A stretch of DNA of 6,396 nucleotides from Lachnospiraceae bacterium (GTDB lineage Bacteria > Bacillota > Clostridia > Lachnospirales > Lachnospiraceae). Position 1 is the stretch's first letter. Each line of letters begins with the position of its first letter. The stretch spans positions 1-6,396 of the forward strand of contig JAGCSS010000346.1 in NCBI GenBank assembly GCA_017964055.1, written 5' to 3'. The notes under the pieces were generated by a model that searched no databases, was not told where the DNA came from, and was given only the letters and a program-made list of their open reading frames with translations. The position numbers and the translations under genes were made by a program. Shown here in pieces: positions 1 to 5,298 of the stretch.

Positions 1-4
1 ACTG

Positions 5-21
5 TGTGATTATGAATCACA
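5..21 (-). terminator. Possible terminator-type hairpin just after the helicase-loader gene
   Basis: TGTGATT (5-11) and AATCACA (15-21) form a perfect 7-bp inverted repeat around a 3-nt loop, starting 5 nt beyond the stop codon at 27-29. On the minus strand the transcript would run off the window 4 nt after the stem, so a following U-tract cannot be judged. The stem is A/T-rich and weak for a terminator. It could equally be an operator or a chance palindrome. Confidence 0.3.
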
Positions 22-26
22 TTATT

Positions 27-1016
27 TTATTTTCTTCTGATATCGCTGCCCACGATCTTCAGCAGGGAATATTCCTTGCTGAGACGGGAGAATATCCGCT
101 CGCTGTAGCGCTTTTCCAGTTCGGCGAGAGAAAGGTTCGTCGAGATGATCGTCGGACGGCGCTTTAAGTGGCGCTCGTTGATGACCGTATAGAGCGCCGA
201 ATTCGTAAATGAATTCGAGAGTTCGGTTCCGATATCGTCGAGGATGAGCAGGTCGCAGTCGAGGAGATAGTCCTCACCGAGAGTTCCCGAGCCTTCGGCG
301 GCATCGTAACTGAATTTGCAGTTTTCCATGTATTTGAAGAATCTGAAAGCCGTGTAATAGAGTACGGAATGCGAGCGGTCGAGCATCTCCTTCGCAATGC
401 AGTTGCTGAGGAAAGTCTTGCCGACGCCGGTATTTCCGTAGATAAGGAGATTGTGATACTCGGTATCAAAATTGTCGATGAAGTCGTGAGCGAGCTTGAC
501 CACGTCGCGGACCAGCTCGCGGGGACTCCTCATGGTCCCGGTCGAGACATCGAAGTGATCGGCCTCATCCGAATAGAGCTCGTAATTGAAATTATCGAAA
601 TTCTCTTCGCGGATGATCTCGCGTACGTTCGACTCACTGTAGATCAGATTGGAGATCGCCTTGTTGAAGCAGCTGCAGCGTTCTCCGTTGACATATCCGG
701 TGTCTTTGCATAACGAGCACTCATATCTGGGGCTTAAGTAATCCGCGGGGTACCCGTTCTTGACCAGAATGGTCTCTTTCTCGCGGGCCAGGGCGCGGTT
801 CGCCTCAGCCAGTCCCTGGAGCGCCGTATCGTCCCCCATGATGGCGCGGCGTGCGCGCTCGGCGGACTGTATGGCGATCTGATTGTCGATATCCAAAATC
901 TCCGGGCACTTATTATAAATCTCCTCCGTTCTTTTGTCCAGCATATATTTGGCGTTGAGCCTGCGCATATCTAACTGGTGGATAATGACATCATACTGAT
1001 AATTCTTAAGACTCAT
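27..1016 (-). CDS. dnaC: DnaC/DnaI-type AAA+ helicase loader with N-terminal zinc-binding domain
   Basis: This ATPase is predicted to load the replicative helicase onto DNA at initiation. The 329-residue protein has a helical N-terminal region (about 1-95), a zinc-binding knuckle with Cys100, Cys103, Cys114 and Cys116, and an AAA+ core (about 165-329). The core shows a Walker A loop GNTGVGKT (194-201), a Walker B LLILDD (256-261), sensor 1 STN (292-294) and arginines 307 and 311 in the ERIFSRL segment, placed for finger or sensor roles. The family is named DnaC in general annotation and DnaI in Bacillus. I chose the ATG at 1016 (protein begins MSLKNYQYD) because clostridial homologues begin this way. 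The GTG at 1052 has no Shine-Dalgarno and lies inside a stem-loop. The SD for 1016 is weak (GGGT, 5 nt spacing). The gene follows the DnaD/DnaB-domain gene in the same operon. IstB transposition helpers share the fold, but no transposase is visible here, so the chromosomal loader role is favoured. Confidence 0.93.
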   Translation of the reverse strand: MSLKNYQYDVIIHQLDMRRLNAKYMLDKRTEEIYNKCPEILDIDNQIAIQSAERARRAIMGDDTALQGLAEANRALAREKETILVKNGYPADYLSPRYECSLCKDTGYVNGERCSCFNKAISNLIYSESNVREIIREENFDNFNYELYSDEADHFDVSTGTMRSPRELVRDVVKLAHDFIDNFDTEYHNLLIYGNTGVGKTFLSNCIAKEMLDRSHSVLYYTAFRFFKYMENCKFSYDAAEGSGTLGEDYLLDCDLLILDDIGTELSNSFTNSALYTVINERHLKRRPTIISTNLSLAELEKRYSERIFSRLSKEYSLLKIVGSDIRRK

Positions 1017-1031
1017 ATCGTACCCGTGCCG

Positions 1032-1068
1032 GCATCCGTTTGGATTTAGCACAGAGTGCTACGGATGC
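1032..1068 (-). other. Intercistronic nested stem-loop between the two replication genes
   Basis: The 59-nt gap between the two minus-strand genes contains a perfect 8-bp inverted repeat, GCATCCGT (1032-1039) with ACGGATGC (1061-1068). Nested inside it is a perfect 5-bp repeat, AGCAC (1048-1052) with GTGCT (1056-1060), with a 3-nt loop. On the 1061 side the two stems abut, and on the other side an 8-nt bulge (1040-1047) separates them. In the mRNA the structure ends 15 nt before the loader ATG at 1016. No U-tract follows, so it is not a standard terminator. It may modulate loader translation or be an mRNA processing or stability element. Confidence 0.5.
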
Positions 1069-1075
1069 ATCTGAA

Positions 1076-2200
1076 TTACAGTTTTCCGAGCTTTCTGCGC
1101 TCGAGCTCCTCGTAGTCGCGGTCGGAGTAGGTGCGCTGCGGAAACTGATTGAATTTGTTGTTTGAGGAAGTATCCGAACCGCTGCGCGGCGAGGCTGTCC
1201 TGCCGGACTTCTGTGCCTTTGCAGCGTGCTCGGCGTCTGCGGCGGCAACACCTGCCATATCGGTGATGCCCTTTTTGTGCCAGCCCGCAAGAATGCTGTC
1301 GGCATATTTAAAATCGGGGCTTCCGGTGCTCAGCAGCGTCCTGTTGCAGGCCTCGCGGATCATATCGGTGTTCATGCCGTAGGTGAGCTTCCAGCGGTTG
1401 ATCATGTCGAGCTCGATCGCGCCGAAGGCCCTGCTGATGCCGAAGGCTTCCCTGATCGCGGAGCAGTCCTTTGAGCGGGAGAAAACCTCGGACTTGGCCC
1501 GCTCGACCGTGTCGATGTTCTTATCGTGCCAGGACATCGCGACTTTCTCGATGTAGGCGGGAGCGGTCTTGCCCTTGTAGATGCAGAACTCGTAGAGATA
1601 TCTGATCAGGGGCGCCGACATCTCGAGCTGTTCGTACAGAAAAGCCGGAGTCTGCAGATCCGCGAGCTTCATCGTGCAGCCGAGGCGCTCCTCGATGAAA
1701 TCGATGAGCTCGTTGAAATCGTCGTGCTGCTTGAACTTCGCGATCTGGCGTGTGGTATAATCGGGCTTGGGAGTGATCTCGGCGGGAGTCTCCTTTACCG
1801 GACGGATACGGGGAATATCGGTCACGGCAGGAGCGGGAGCCTCAATGCGCGGTTCCGCTGCCGAGAGCGTGATGATATTGTCCGGGCGCCTCGAATTACC
1901 GGTCAGGGGATCGAGAGTGATGGAACTGATCTGCCCCTCGGCGTCCCAGAGAATATGAAGAAGCTTCTGCTTCTCCCAGTAACGGAGAGCCTTGATGATA
2001 TCCTTCTCGGTCTCGTCCAGTTTTTCCGACACTGCGGCTACGGAAACGTCTACGGAAGGATCACCCAGGCAGCGCAGAAGATACAGATATACCTTTACAT
2101 ATGCACCGTTGGCGTCAGCCATGTATTCGTCGATAAATATATTAGAAACGGTTGTCTCACCGATCTCATTTCCAAAAGAAAGCTTAATGGGCCTTGTCAT
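1076..2200 (-). CDS. DnaD/DnaB-domain replication initiation protein (helicase-loading co-factor)
   Basis: This 374-residue protein is likely a primosomal remodelling and helicase co-loading factor acting with the downstream AAA+ loader. Residues 1-100 look like the N-terminal winged-helix (DDBH1) domain, with the segment around LDETEKDIIKALRYWEKQ typical. A Pro/Glu-rich linker covers about 101-155. Two consecutive DnaD-like C-terminal (DDBH2) modules follow: about 156-230, ending in YIEKVAMSWHDKNI, and about 245-313, ending in YADSILAGWHKKGI. The repeated Y-x-x-x-I/V-x-x-x-W signature supports this reading. A low-complexity Ser/Ala/Gly stretch (about 316-350) leads to a basic tail ending in ERRKLGKL. 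DDBH1-DDBH2-DDBH2 is the architecture of Bacillus DnaB rather than DnaD, and the gene order matches dnaB-dnaI. I therefore infer a DnaB-type role, although most pipelines would call it DnaD-domain protein. The start at 2200 is set by GGAGGGG at 2211-2205. In-frame codons further upstream would put that SD inside the gene. Confidence 0.92.
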   Translation of the reverse strand: MTRPIKLSFGNEIGETTVSNIFIDEYMADANGAYVKVYLYLLRCLGDPSVDVSVAAVSEKLDETEKDIIKALRYWEKQKLLHILWDAEGQISSITLDPLTGNSRRPDNIITLSAAEPRIEAPAPAVTDIPRIRPVKETPAEITPKPDYTTRQIAKFKQHDDFNELIDFIEERLGCTMKLADLQTPAFLYEQLEMSAPLIRYLYEFCIYKGKTAPAYIEKVAMSWHDKNIDTVERAKSEVFSRSKDCSAIREAFGISRAFGAIELDMINRWKLTYGMNTDMIREACNRTLLSTGSPDFKYADSILAGWHKKGITDMAGVAAADAEHAAKAQKSGRTASPRSGSDTSSNNKFNQFPQRTYSDRDYEELERRKLGKL

Positions 2201-2226
2201 AAGTCCCCTCCACATCAGAGCGTCGT

Positions 2227-2261
2227 CCGGCTGAAAGCCCCTCAACTTTCTCGAGCGCCGG
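2227..2261 (-). other. Possible leader hairpin at the 5' end of the replication operon mRNA
   Basis: CCGGC (2227-2231) can pair with GCCGG (2257-2261). Inside, GAAAG (2233-2237) can pair with CTTTC (2246-2250) around an 8-nt loop, separated by an asymmetric internal loop. It would sit at the very 5' end of the transcript predicted from the promoter at 2270-2297 and leaves the Shine-Dalgarno at 2211-2205 free. Both stems are only 5 bp, so the element may be incidental or act as a 5' mRNA stabiliser. Confidence 0.3.
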
Positions 2262-2269
2262 CAGACTGA

Positions 2270-2297
2270 ATTATAGCATGCGCAAATATTTTAGCAA
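2270..2297 (-). promoter_or_regulatory. Promoter of the replication operon (extended -10)
   Basis: On the minus strand a perfect TATAAT lies at 2275-2270, preceded by TGC (2278-2276), giving an extended -10. A moderate -35 TTGCTA (4 of 6 matches) lies at 2297-2292 with a 16-nt spacer. Transcription would start near 2263, leaving a leader of about 60 nt before the ATG at 2200. The same 9-base extended -10, TGCTATAAT, also drives glgC on the other strand. It is a vegetative sigma-A type promoter by sequence. Confidence 0.7.
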
Positions 2298-2342
2298 AGT
2301 CGGATCGGAGGTAAAACAACTGTCGAAAGCGCCGGGGGAAAA

Positions 2343-2506
2343 TGTGGATAAATCAGATCCGAAAAGCCGGAACGCCCGTGAGATAAAGGTCCGGGAGGAT
2401 CACCCGCGGAAGTGGATAATTTTTAAGTGGACAAAGTGGACCGTTTCCATCCCCGACATGTCTTTGTCCGCCTTTTCAGCGCCTTTTCGGCTCGCAGTTA
2501 TCAACA
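2343..2506. promoter_or_regulatory. DnaA-box cluster upstream of the replication operon
   Basis: Several matches to the DnaA box TTATCCACA lie within 164 bp. A perfect box is on the minus strand at 2343-2351 (plus text TGTGGATAA). One-mismatch boxes are at 2411-2419 (minus, plus text AGTGGATAA) and 2498-2506 (plus, TTATCAACA). A two-mismatch box follows at 2426-2434 (AGTGGACAA), with a poorer copy at 2435-2443. The cluster starts about 80 bp upstream of the predicted start of the DnaB/DnaI-type operon. DnaA is known to bind such clusters at origins, at its target promoters and at titration sites. Which applies here is inference. Confidence 0.6.
2410..2440 (+). repeat. Three direct copies of AAGTGGA
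   Basis: AAGTGGA occurs at 2410-2416, 2425-2431 and 2434-2440, with start-to-start distances of 15 and 9 bp. The copies continue as TAA, CAA and CCG. A related AATGTGGA lies at 2341-2348 offset. The repeats overlap the weaker members of the DnaA-box cluster, so they may simply be degenerate DnaA sites, or a separate factor that reads short direct repeats may bind here. Confidence 0.5.
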
Positions 2507-2534
2507 GACGGAGCGTTTTGAAGTTGATTAAAAG

Positions 2535-2549
2535 AAAATCGACGATTTT
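2535..2549. repeat. Perfect palindrome AAAATCG-A-CGATTTT
   Basis: A 15-bp perfect inverted repeat with a single central base, embedded in an A/T-rich stretch. As RNA it would need a loop of at least 3 nt, leaving a weak 6-bp A/T-rich stem. It is followed by one further T and then C, so a DNA-level operator is more plausible than a terminator. No known regulator site is recognised. Confidence 0.45.
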
Positions 2550-2567
2550 TCTCTCACCGCAAAAAAA

Positions 2568-2581
2568 GTAAACTTGTTTAC
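2568..2581. repeat. Perfect palindrome GTAAAC-TT-GTTTAC, possible operator
   Basis: A 14-bp perfect inverted repeat (6-bp arms, 2-bp spacer) preceded by seven A residues (2561-2567). It lies about 60 bp upstream of the glgC -10 element, a plausible position for a transcription factor site. The sequence does not clearly match a regulator consensus that I know. Confidence 0.45.
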
Positions 2582-2617
2582 CAACCGCACCTTTGGGTCA
2601 TTTGCGCTCAATGTTTA

Positions 2618-2646
2618 TTCCATTTTCTGCACACATGTGCTATAAT
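2618..2646 (+). promoter_or_regulatory. Promoter of glgCD (extended -10)
   Basis: A perfect TATAAT at 2641-2646 is preceded by TGC (2638-2640), forming an extended -10. The hexamer at the right distance for a -35 (TTCCAT, 2618-2623, 17-nt spacer) is poor, which fits an extended -10 promoter or one needing an activator. The predicted transcription start is near 2653, giving a leader of about 64 nt before the TTG start at 2717. Confidence 0.65.
2629..2640. repeat. Inverted repeat overlapping the glgC promoter spacer
   Basis: GCACA (2629-2633) and TGTGC (2636-2640) form a perfect 5-bp inverted repeat with a CA spacer, and an internal 8-bp palindrome CACATGTG sits at 2632-2639. The right arm includes the TGC of the extended -10, so a protein bound here would compete with RNA polymerase. 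This is a candidate operator and its regulator is unknown. Confidence 0.4.
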
Positions 2647-2657
2647 CATTGTGTATC

Positions 2658-2688
2658 GGTATCGGAAGACGGCCATTATTCCGATGCC
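2658..2688 (+). other. Stem-loop in the glgC 5' leader
   Basis: GGTATCGGAA (2658-2667) pairs with TTCCGATGCC (2679-2688) over 10 bp, including one G-U pair, around an 11-nt loop. It begins about 5 nt after the predicted transcription start and ends 14 nt before the ribosome binding site, which remains free. No U-tract follows, so it is not a terminator. It may stabilise the 5' end or be a small regulatory fold, and it is too small for a recognised riboswitch class. Confidence 0.45.
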
Positions 2689-2702
2689 CAACTATATAAT
2701 AC

Positions 2703-2711
2703 AGGGGGTGG
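2703..2711 (+). promoter_or_regulatory. glgC ribosome binding site that decides a TTG start
   Basis: AGGGGGTGG (2703-2711) matches the anti-Shine-Dalgarno well and sits about 8 nt (counted from the G run) before TTG at 2717. The upstream GTG at 2651 lies at the predicted transcription start, and the internal ATG at 2732 is more than 20 nt away, so TTG 2717 is the best start. Confidence 0.75.
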
Positions 2712-2716
2712 TATTT

Positions 2717-4039
2717 TTGATCCATAAAGAAATGATCGCAATGCTCCTTGCGGGAGGACAGGGTTCGAGACTCGGTGTCCTGACGGCTGATATGGCAAAG
2801 CCGGCCGTAAGCTACGGCGGAAAGTACAGGATTATCGATTTCCCGCTGAGCAATTGCATCAATTCGGGTGTTGATACGGTAGGCGTTCTTACACAGTATC
2901 AGCCGCTCAGACTGAACACACATATCGGAATAGGCATTCCGTGGGACCTTGACCGTAACATCGGCGGTGTAAGCATACTCCCGCCGTATGAAAAGTCGGA
3001 CAACGCGGAGTGGTACAGCGGCACCGCGAATGCCATATATCAGAATCTCAAGTACATGGAGTATTATAACCCCGACTATGTTCTCATCCTCGGCGGCGAT
3101 CATATCTATAAGATGGATTATGAGATGCTCCTTGACTTCCATAAGGCAAACAATGCCGATATCACCATAGCTTCATATCCCGTGGCGTGGGAGGATGCTT
3201 CCCGCTTCGGACTTATCATAACCGACGAGAACAAGCAGGTTGTCGACTTCGAAGAGAAGCCCGCAAAGCCCAGGAGCAATCTGGCTTCGATGGGTATCTA
3301 CATTTTCTCGTGGAAGCTGCTGCGAGAGGCGCTCGTAGCGCTTTCGGGGCAGTCCGGATGCGACTTCGGAAAGCATGTCATCCCCTATTGCCATAAGAAC
3401 GGCGCACGTATTTTCTCATACGAATACAACGGTTACTGGAAGGACGTCGGGACTCTGTCGGCGTACTGGAGCTCGAACATGGAGCTGATCGACCTGGTGC
3501 CCGAGTTCAATCTTTACGAGGAATTCTGGAAGATATATACAAAGTCGGACGCGATCCCGCCTCAGTATATCGCGCAGAACGCGGTTGTCAGCCGCAGCAT
3601 CATCGGCGAGGGCGCGGAGATATACGGAGAGGTATACAACTCCGTCATCAGCCCGGGCGTAGTGATCGGAGCAGGCACCAAGGTTTACGATTCGATCATC
3701 ATGAACTCCTCCGAGATCGGCGAGAACTCCAACATCTATAAGGCGATCATCGCCGAGAGCGTCAAGGTCGGAAACAACTGCGAGCTCGGCATCGGAGAGG
3801 AAAAGGAAAACAAGCAGCATCCCAACATCTATTGCAACGGCCTTGTAACACTGGCCGAAGGTACAGTCATCCCCGACGGGATCAGGATCGGAAAGAACAC
3901 CGTCATCTCGGGCGTTACGACAGCCGAGGACTATCAGAACGGCTGGCTCGACGGCGGAGAGAGCCTGATCAAAAAGAGACCCCTGCTCGCCCACGCGGGC
4001 AGCGAAGAGTCCGAATCGGCTAAAGGAGGTACCGTATGA
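2717..4039 (+). CDS. glgC: Glucose-1-phosphate adenylyltransferase, catalytic subunit GlgC
   Basis: GlgC makes ADP-glucose from ATP and glucose 1-phosphate in the cytoplasm, the committed step of bacterial glycogen synthesis. The 440-residue product has an N-terminal nucleotidyltransferase domain with the glycine-rich loop [10 protein letters not shown] (10-19), the AKPAV and GGKYRIIDF block (27-42), the catalytic Asp128 in GGDHIYKMD (126-134) and the glucose-1-phosphate-binding Lys181 in FEEKP, aligned with Asp142 and Lys195 of the E. coli enzyme. A left-handed beta-helix of hexapeptide repeats follows (about 285-415, for example [18 protein letters not shown]). Length is slightly above the usual Bacillus-type GlgC because of a short charged C-terminal tail. 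The TTG start gives [14 protein letters not shown], the usual clostridial N-terminus. The end overlaps glgD by 4 nt (ATGA), so the two are co-transcribed and probably translationally coupled. Confidence 0.96.
   Translation: MIHKEMIAMLLAGGQGSRLGVLTADMAKPAVSYGGKYRIIDFPLSNCINSGVDTVGVLTQYQPLRLNTHIGIGIPWDLDRNIGGVSILPPYEKSDNAEWYSGTANAIYQNLKYMEYYNPDYVLILGGDHIYKMDYEMLLDFHKANNADITIASYPVAWEDASRFGLIITDENKQVVDFEEKPAKPRSNLASMGIYIFSWKLLREALVALSGQSGCDFGKHVIPYCHKNGARIFSYEYNGYWKDVGTLSAYWSSNMELIDLVPEFNLYEEFWKIYTKSDAIPPQYIAQNAVVSRSIIGEGAEIYGEVYNSVISPGVVIGAGTKVYDSIIMNSSEIGENSNIYKAIIAESVKVGNNCELGIGEEKENKQHPNIYCNGLVTLAEGTVIPDGIRIGKNTVISGVTTAEDYQNGWLDGGESLIKKRPLLAHAGSEESESAKGGTV
4022..4030 (+). promoter_or_regulatory. 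glgD ribosome binding site inside the end of glgC
   Basis: AAAGGAGGT is a near-ideal Shine-Dalgarno placed 5 nt before the glgD ATG at 4036 and lies within the final codons of glgC. With the ATGA overlap it points to coupled, high-efficiency translation of GlgD, suitable for subunits of one complex. Confidence 0.85.
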
Positions 4040-5163
4040 GAGCGATAGGTTTGGTCCTCGCCGGAGGAAACAGCAACAGGATGCGTGAGCTGTCGAACAA
4101 GAGAGCCATTGCGGCCATGCCCGTGGCAGGCAGCTACCGCGCGATAGATTTTGTACTGAGCAGCATGTCGAACTCGCACATACAGAAGGTTGCGGTTCTG
4201 ACGCAGTATAACTCGAGATCCTTAAATGAGCACCTGAGCTCGTCAAAATGGTGGGATTTCGGACGTAAACAGGGCGGTCTGTATGTTTTCACGCCCACGA
4301 TCACTACGGATAACTCTTTCTGGTACAGAGGCACCGCGGATGCCATCTATCAGAATCTTTCGTTCCTGCGCAACAGCCATGAGCCTTATGTTATCATCTG
4401 CTCGGGCGACGGCGTATACAAGATGGATTTCAACAAGCTGATCGAGTATCACATCAGGAAAAAGGCCGATGTGACCGTGGTCTGCAGAAAGGCATGCGCC
4501 AATACCGACATCACCAGATACGGCATTATCGAGACTGATGAAGACAAGCGGATCACCTCATTCGAGGAGAAGCCTTTCTTCTGCAGGGACGCAGAGCCGC
4601 TGCTCTCGATGGGTATCTACGTTATCCGCCGCCGTCAGCTGATCGAACTGATCGAGAAGACCGTCGAGGAGGAGCGCTACGATTTCGTGCGCGACATCAT
4701 CGTCAGATACACCGACATCAAGAAAATGTACGCGTACGAGCACAGTGAGTACTGGAGCAACATCAGCACGGTCGAGGAGTATTTCCGTACGAACATGGAT
4801 TTCCTCGATCCGCAGGTGCGCAACTACTTCTTCAAGCAGTATCCCGATGTTTATTCCAAGATCGACGATCTGCCGCCCGCAAAGTACAATACGGGCTCCA
4901 GCGTGCGCAACTCGCTGGTTTCGAGCGGAACCATCATCAACGGAACCGTCGAGAACTCGCTGCTCTTCAAAAAGGTTTATGTCGGAAACAACTGTGTCAT
5001 CAGGAATTCGATCATCCTTAACGATGTCCACATCGGTGACAATACCTACATCGAGAACTGCATCGTAGAGAGCAGGGACACCTTGAGGCCGAACCAGACA
5101 TACATCGGCGAGAACGGCAAGATCAGGATCGTGGTCGAGAAAAACGACAGGTATCTGATCTGA
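4036..5163 (+). CDS. glgD: GlgD, regulatory-type subunit of ADP-glucose pyrophosphorylase
   Basis: GlgD is the Firmicute paralogue of GlgC. It forms a heteromer with GlgC and modulates its activity, usually with little or no activity alone. The 375-residue product is of normal family length. The nucleotidyltransferase domain keeps the fold and some key residues: GTADAIYQN, Asp125 in [10 protein letters not shown] (123-131) and Lys179 in FEEKP. The glycine-rich nucleotide loop is altered to LAGGNSNRM (8-16), where GlgC has LAGGQGSRL. The AKPAV block is replaced by IAAMPV, and the histidine after the catalytic-type Asp is Gly126. A shortened beta-helix region (about 290-355) contains hexapeptides such as [14 protein letters not shown]. 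These changes fit a regulatory, weakly or non-catalytic subunit. The gene overlaps glgC by 4 nt. A strong hairpin follows 28 nt after the stop. Confidence 0.95.
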   Translation: MRAIGLVLAGGNSNRMRELSNKRAIAAMPVAGSYRAIDFVLSSMSNSHIQKVAVLTQYNSRSLNEHLSSSKWWDFGRKQGGLYVFTPTITTDNSFWYRGTADAIYQNLSFLRNSHEPYVIICSGDGVYKMDFNKLIEYHIRKKADVTVVCRKACANTDITRYGIIETDEDKRITSFEEKPFFCRDAEPLLSMGIYVIRRRQLIELIEKTVEEERYDFVRDIIVRYTDIKKMYAYEHSEYWSNISTVEEYFRTNMDFLDPQVRNYFFKQYPDVYSKIDDLPPAKYNTGSSVRNSLVSSGTIINGTVENSLLFKKVYVGNNCVIRNSIILNDVHIGDNTYIENCIVESRDTLRPNQTYIGENGKIRIVVEKNDRYLI

Positions 5164-5191
5164 CAGTAACAAAAATAATATCAAAACAACA

Positions 5192-5228
5192 GCCCTCCGT
5201 TACGGTCTTCCAAGGCCTGACGGAGGGC
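5192..5228 (+). terminator. Strong hairpin after glgD, terminator-like but without a U-tract
   Basis: Positions 5192-5202 pair with 5218-5228 over 11 bp (GCCCTCCGTTA with TGACGGAGGGC, one G-U). After a bulged C5203, 5204-5208 pairs with 5213-5217 around a 4-nt loop. On the plus strand the stem is followed by AAAAGCCG rather than Ts. On the minus strand it is followed by a moderately T-rich stretch, but no minus-strand gene needs termination there. It may be a weak or factor-assisted terminator after glgD, an mRNA 3' stabiliser, or an attenuator letting partial read-through into the deacetylase gene. Confidence 0.5.
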
Positions 5229-5233
5229 AAAAG

Positions 5234-5275
5234 CCGTGTAAACGGAATTGAGTTTTAAGCCCGAAAGTATCGGGC
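5234..5275 (+). other. Two small hairpins in the deacetylase gene leader
   Basis: CCGT (5234-5237) and ACGG (5242-5245) close a GTAA loop of GNRA type. GCCCGA (5259-5264) and TCGGGC (5270-5275) form a perfect 6-bp stem around a 5-nt loop. The second hairpin ends 23 nt before the TTG start. With the large hairpin at 5192-5228 they make a structured 135-nt gap. I do not recognise a riboswitch class and see no convincing promoter of its own for the downstream gene. Confidence 0.35.
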
Positions 5276-5298
5276 AGTAAGGGAAAGAGGCAGATTAT

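Larger units (their letters stand above)
2201..2716. other. Divergent regulatory intergenic region, no gene
   Basis: This 516-bp stretch separates the minus-strand replication operon from the plus-strand glycogen genes. From left to right it holds the leader and promoter of the replication operon (about 2201-2297), a DnaA-box cluster (2343-2506), a run-rich A/T stretch with two palindromes (2535-2581), and the glgC promoter, leader hairpin and ribosome binding site (2618-2711). The only longer open frame (2278-2571, plus) has no ribosome binding site, starts inside the minus-strand promoter and has no protein-like composition, so I do not call a gene. Confidence 0.8.

Noticed and set aside
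27..1016. IstB-type transposon helper
   Set aside because: The AAA+ core is similar, but there is no transposase or terminal inverted repeat, and the partner is a DnaD/DnaB-domain replication gene, so the helicase-loader role fits better.
1526..2269. Long plus-strand open frame (247 residues) opposite the DnaD/DnaB-domain gene
   Set aside because: Antisense shadow of a clearly homologous coding gene. It has no domain-like sequence and no ribosome binding site.
2278..2571. 97-residue plus-strand open frame in the intergenic region
   Set aside because: No Shine-Dalgarno, its start codon overlaps the minus-strand extended -10, composition is Lys/Ser-rich and not protein-like, and it runs through the DnaA-box cluster.
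2695..2700. Second TATAAT close to the glgC start
   Set aside because: A start site from it would fall inside the ribosome binding site at 2703-2711 and produce a nearly leaderless mRNA. No -35 is present. It is probably chance in an A/T-rich leader.
3416..4246. Long minus-strand open frame (276 residues) opposite glgC and the start of glgD
   Set aside because: Shadow of the GC-rich third positions of glgC. The protein is rich in repetitive Asp/Val/Leu blocks mirroring the hexapeptide repeats.
5248..5298. TTGAGT followed by GATTAT as a promoter for the deacetylase
   Set aside because: The spacing is wrong (about 39 nt) and the -10 is poor, and no other hexamer pair with a proper spacer was found.
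5200..5298. Cyclic-di-GMP or cyclic-di-AMP riboswitch upstream of the deacetylase
   Set aside because: The conserved core sequences of these classes were not recognised. Only simple hairpins are visible.
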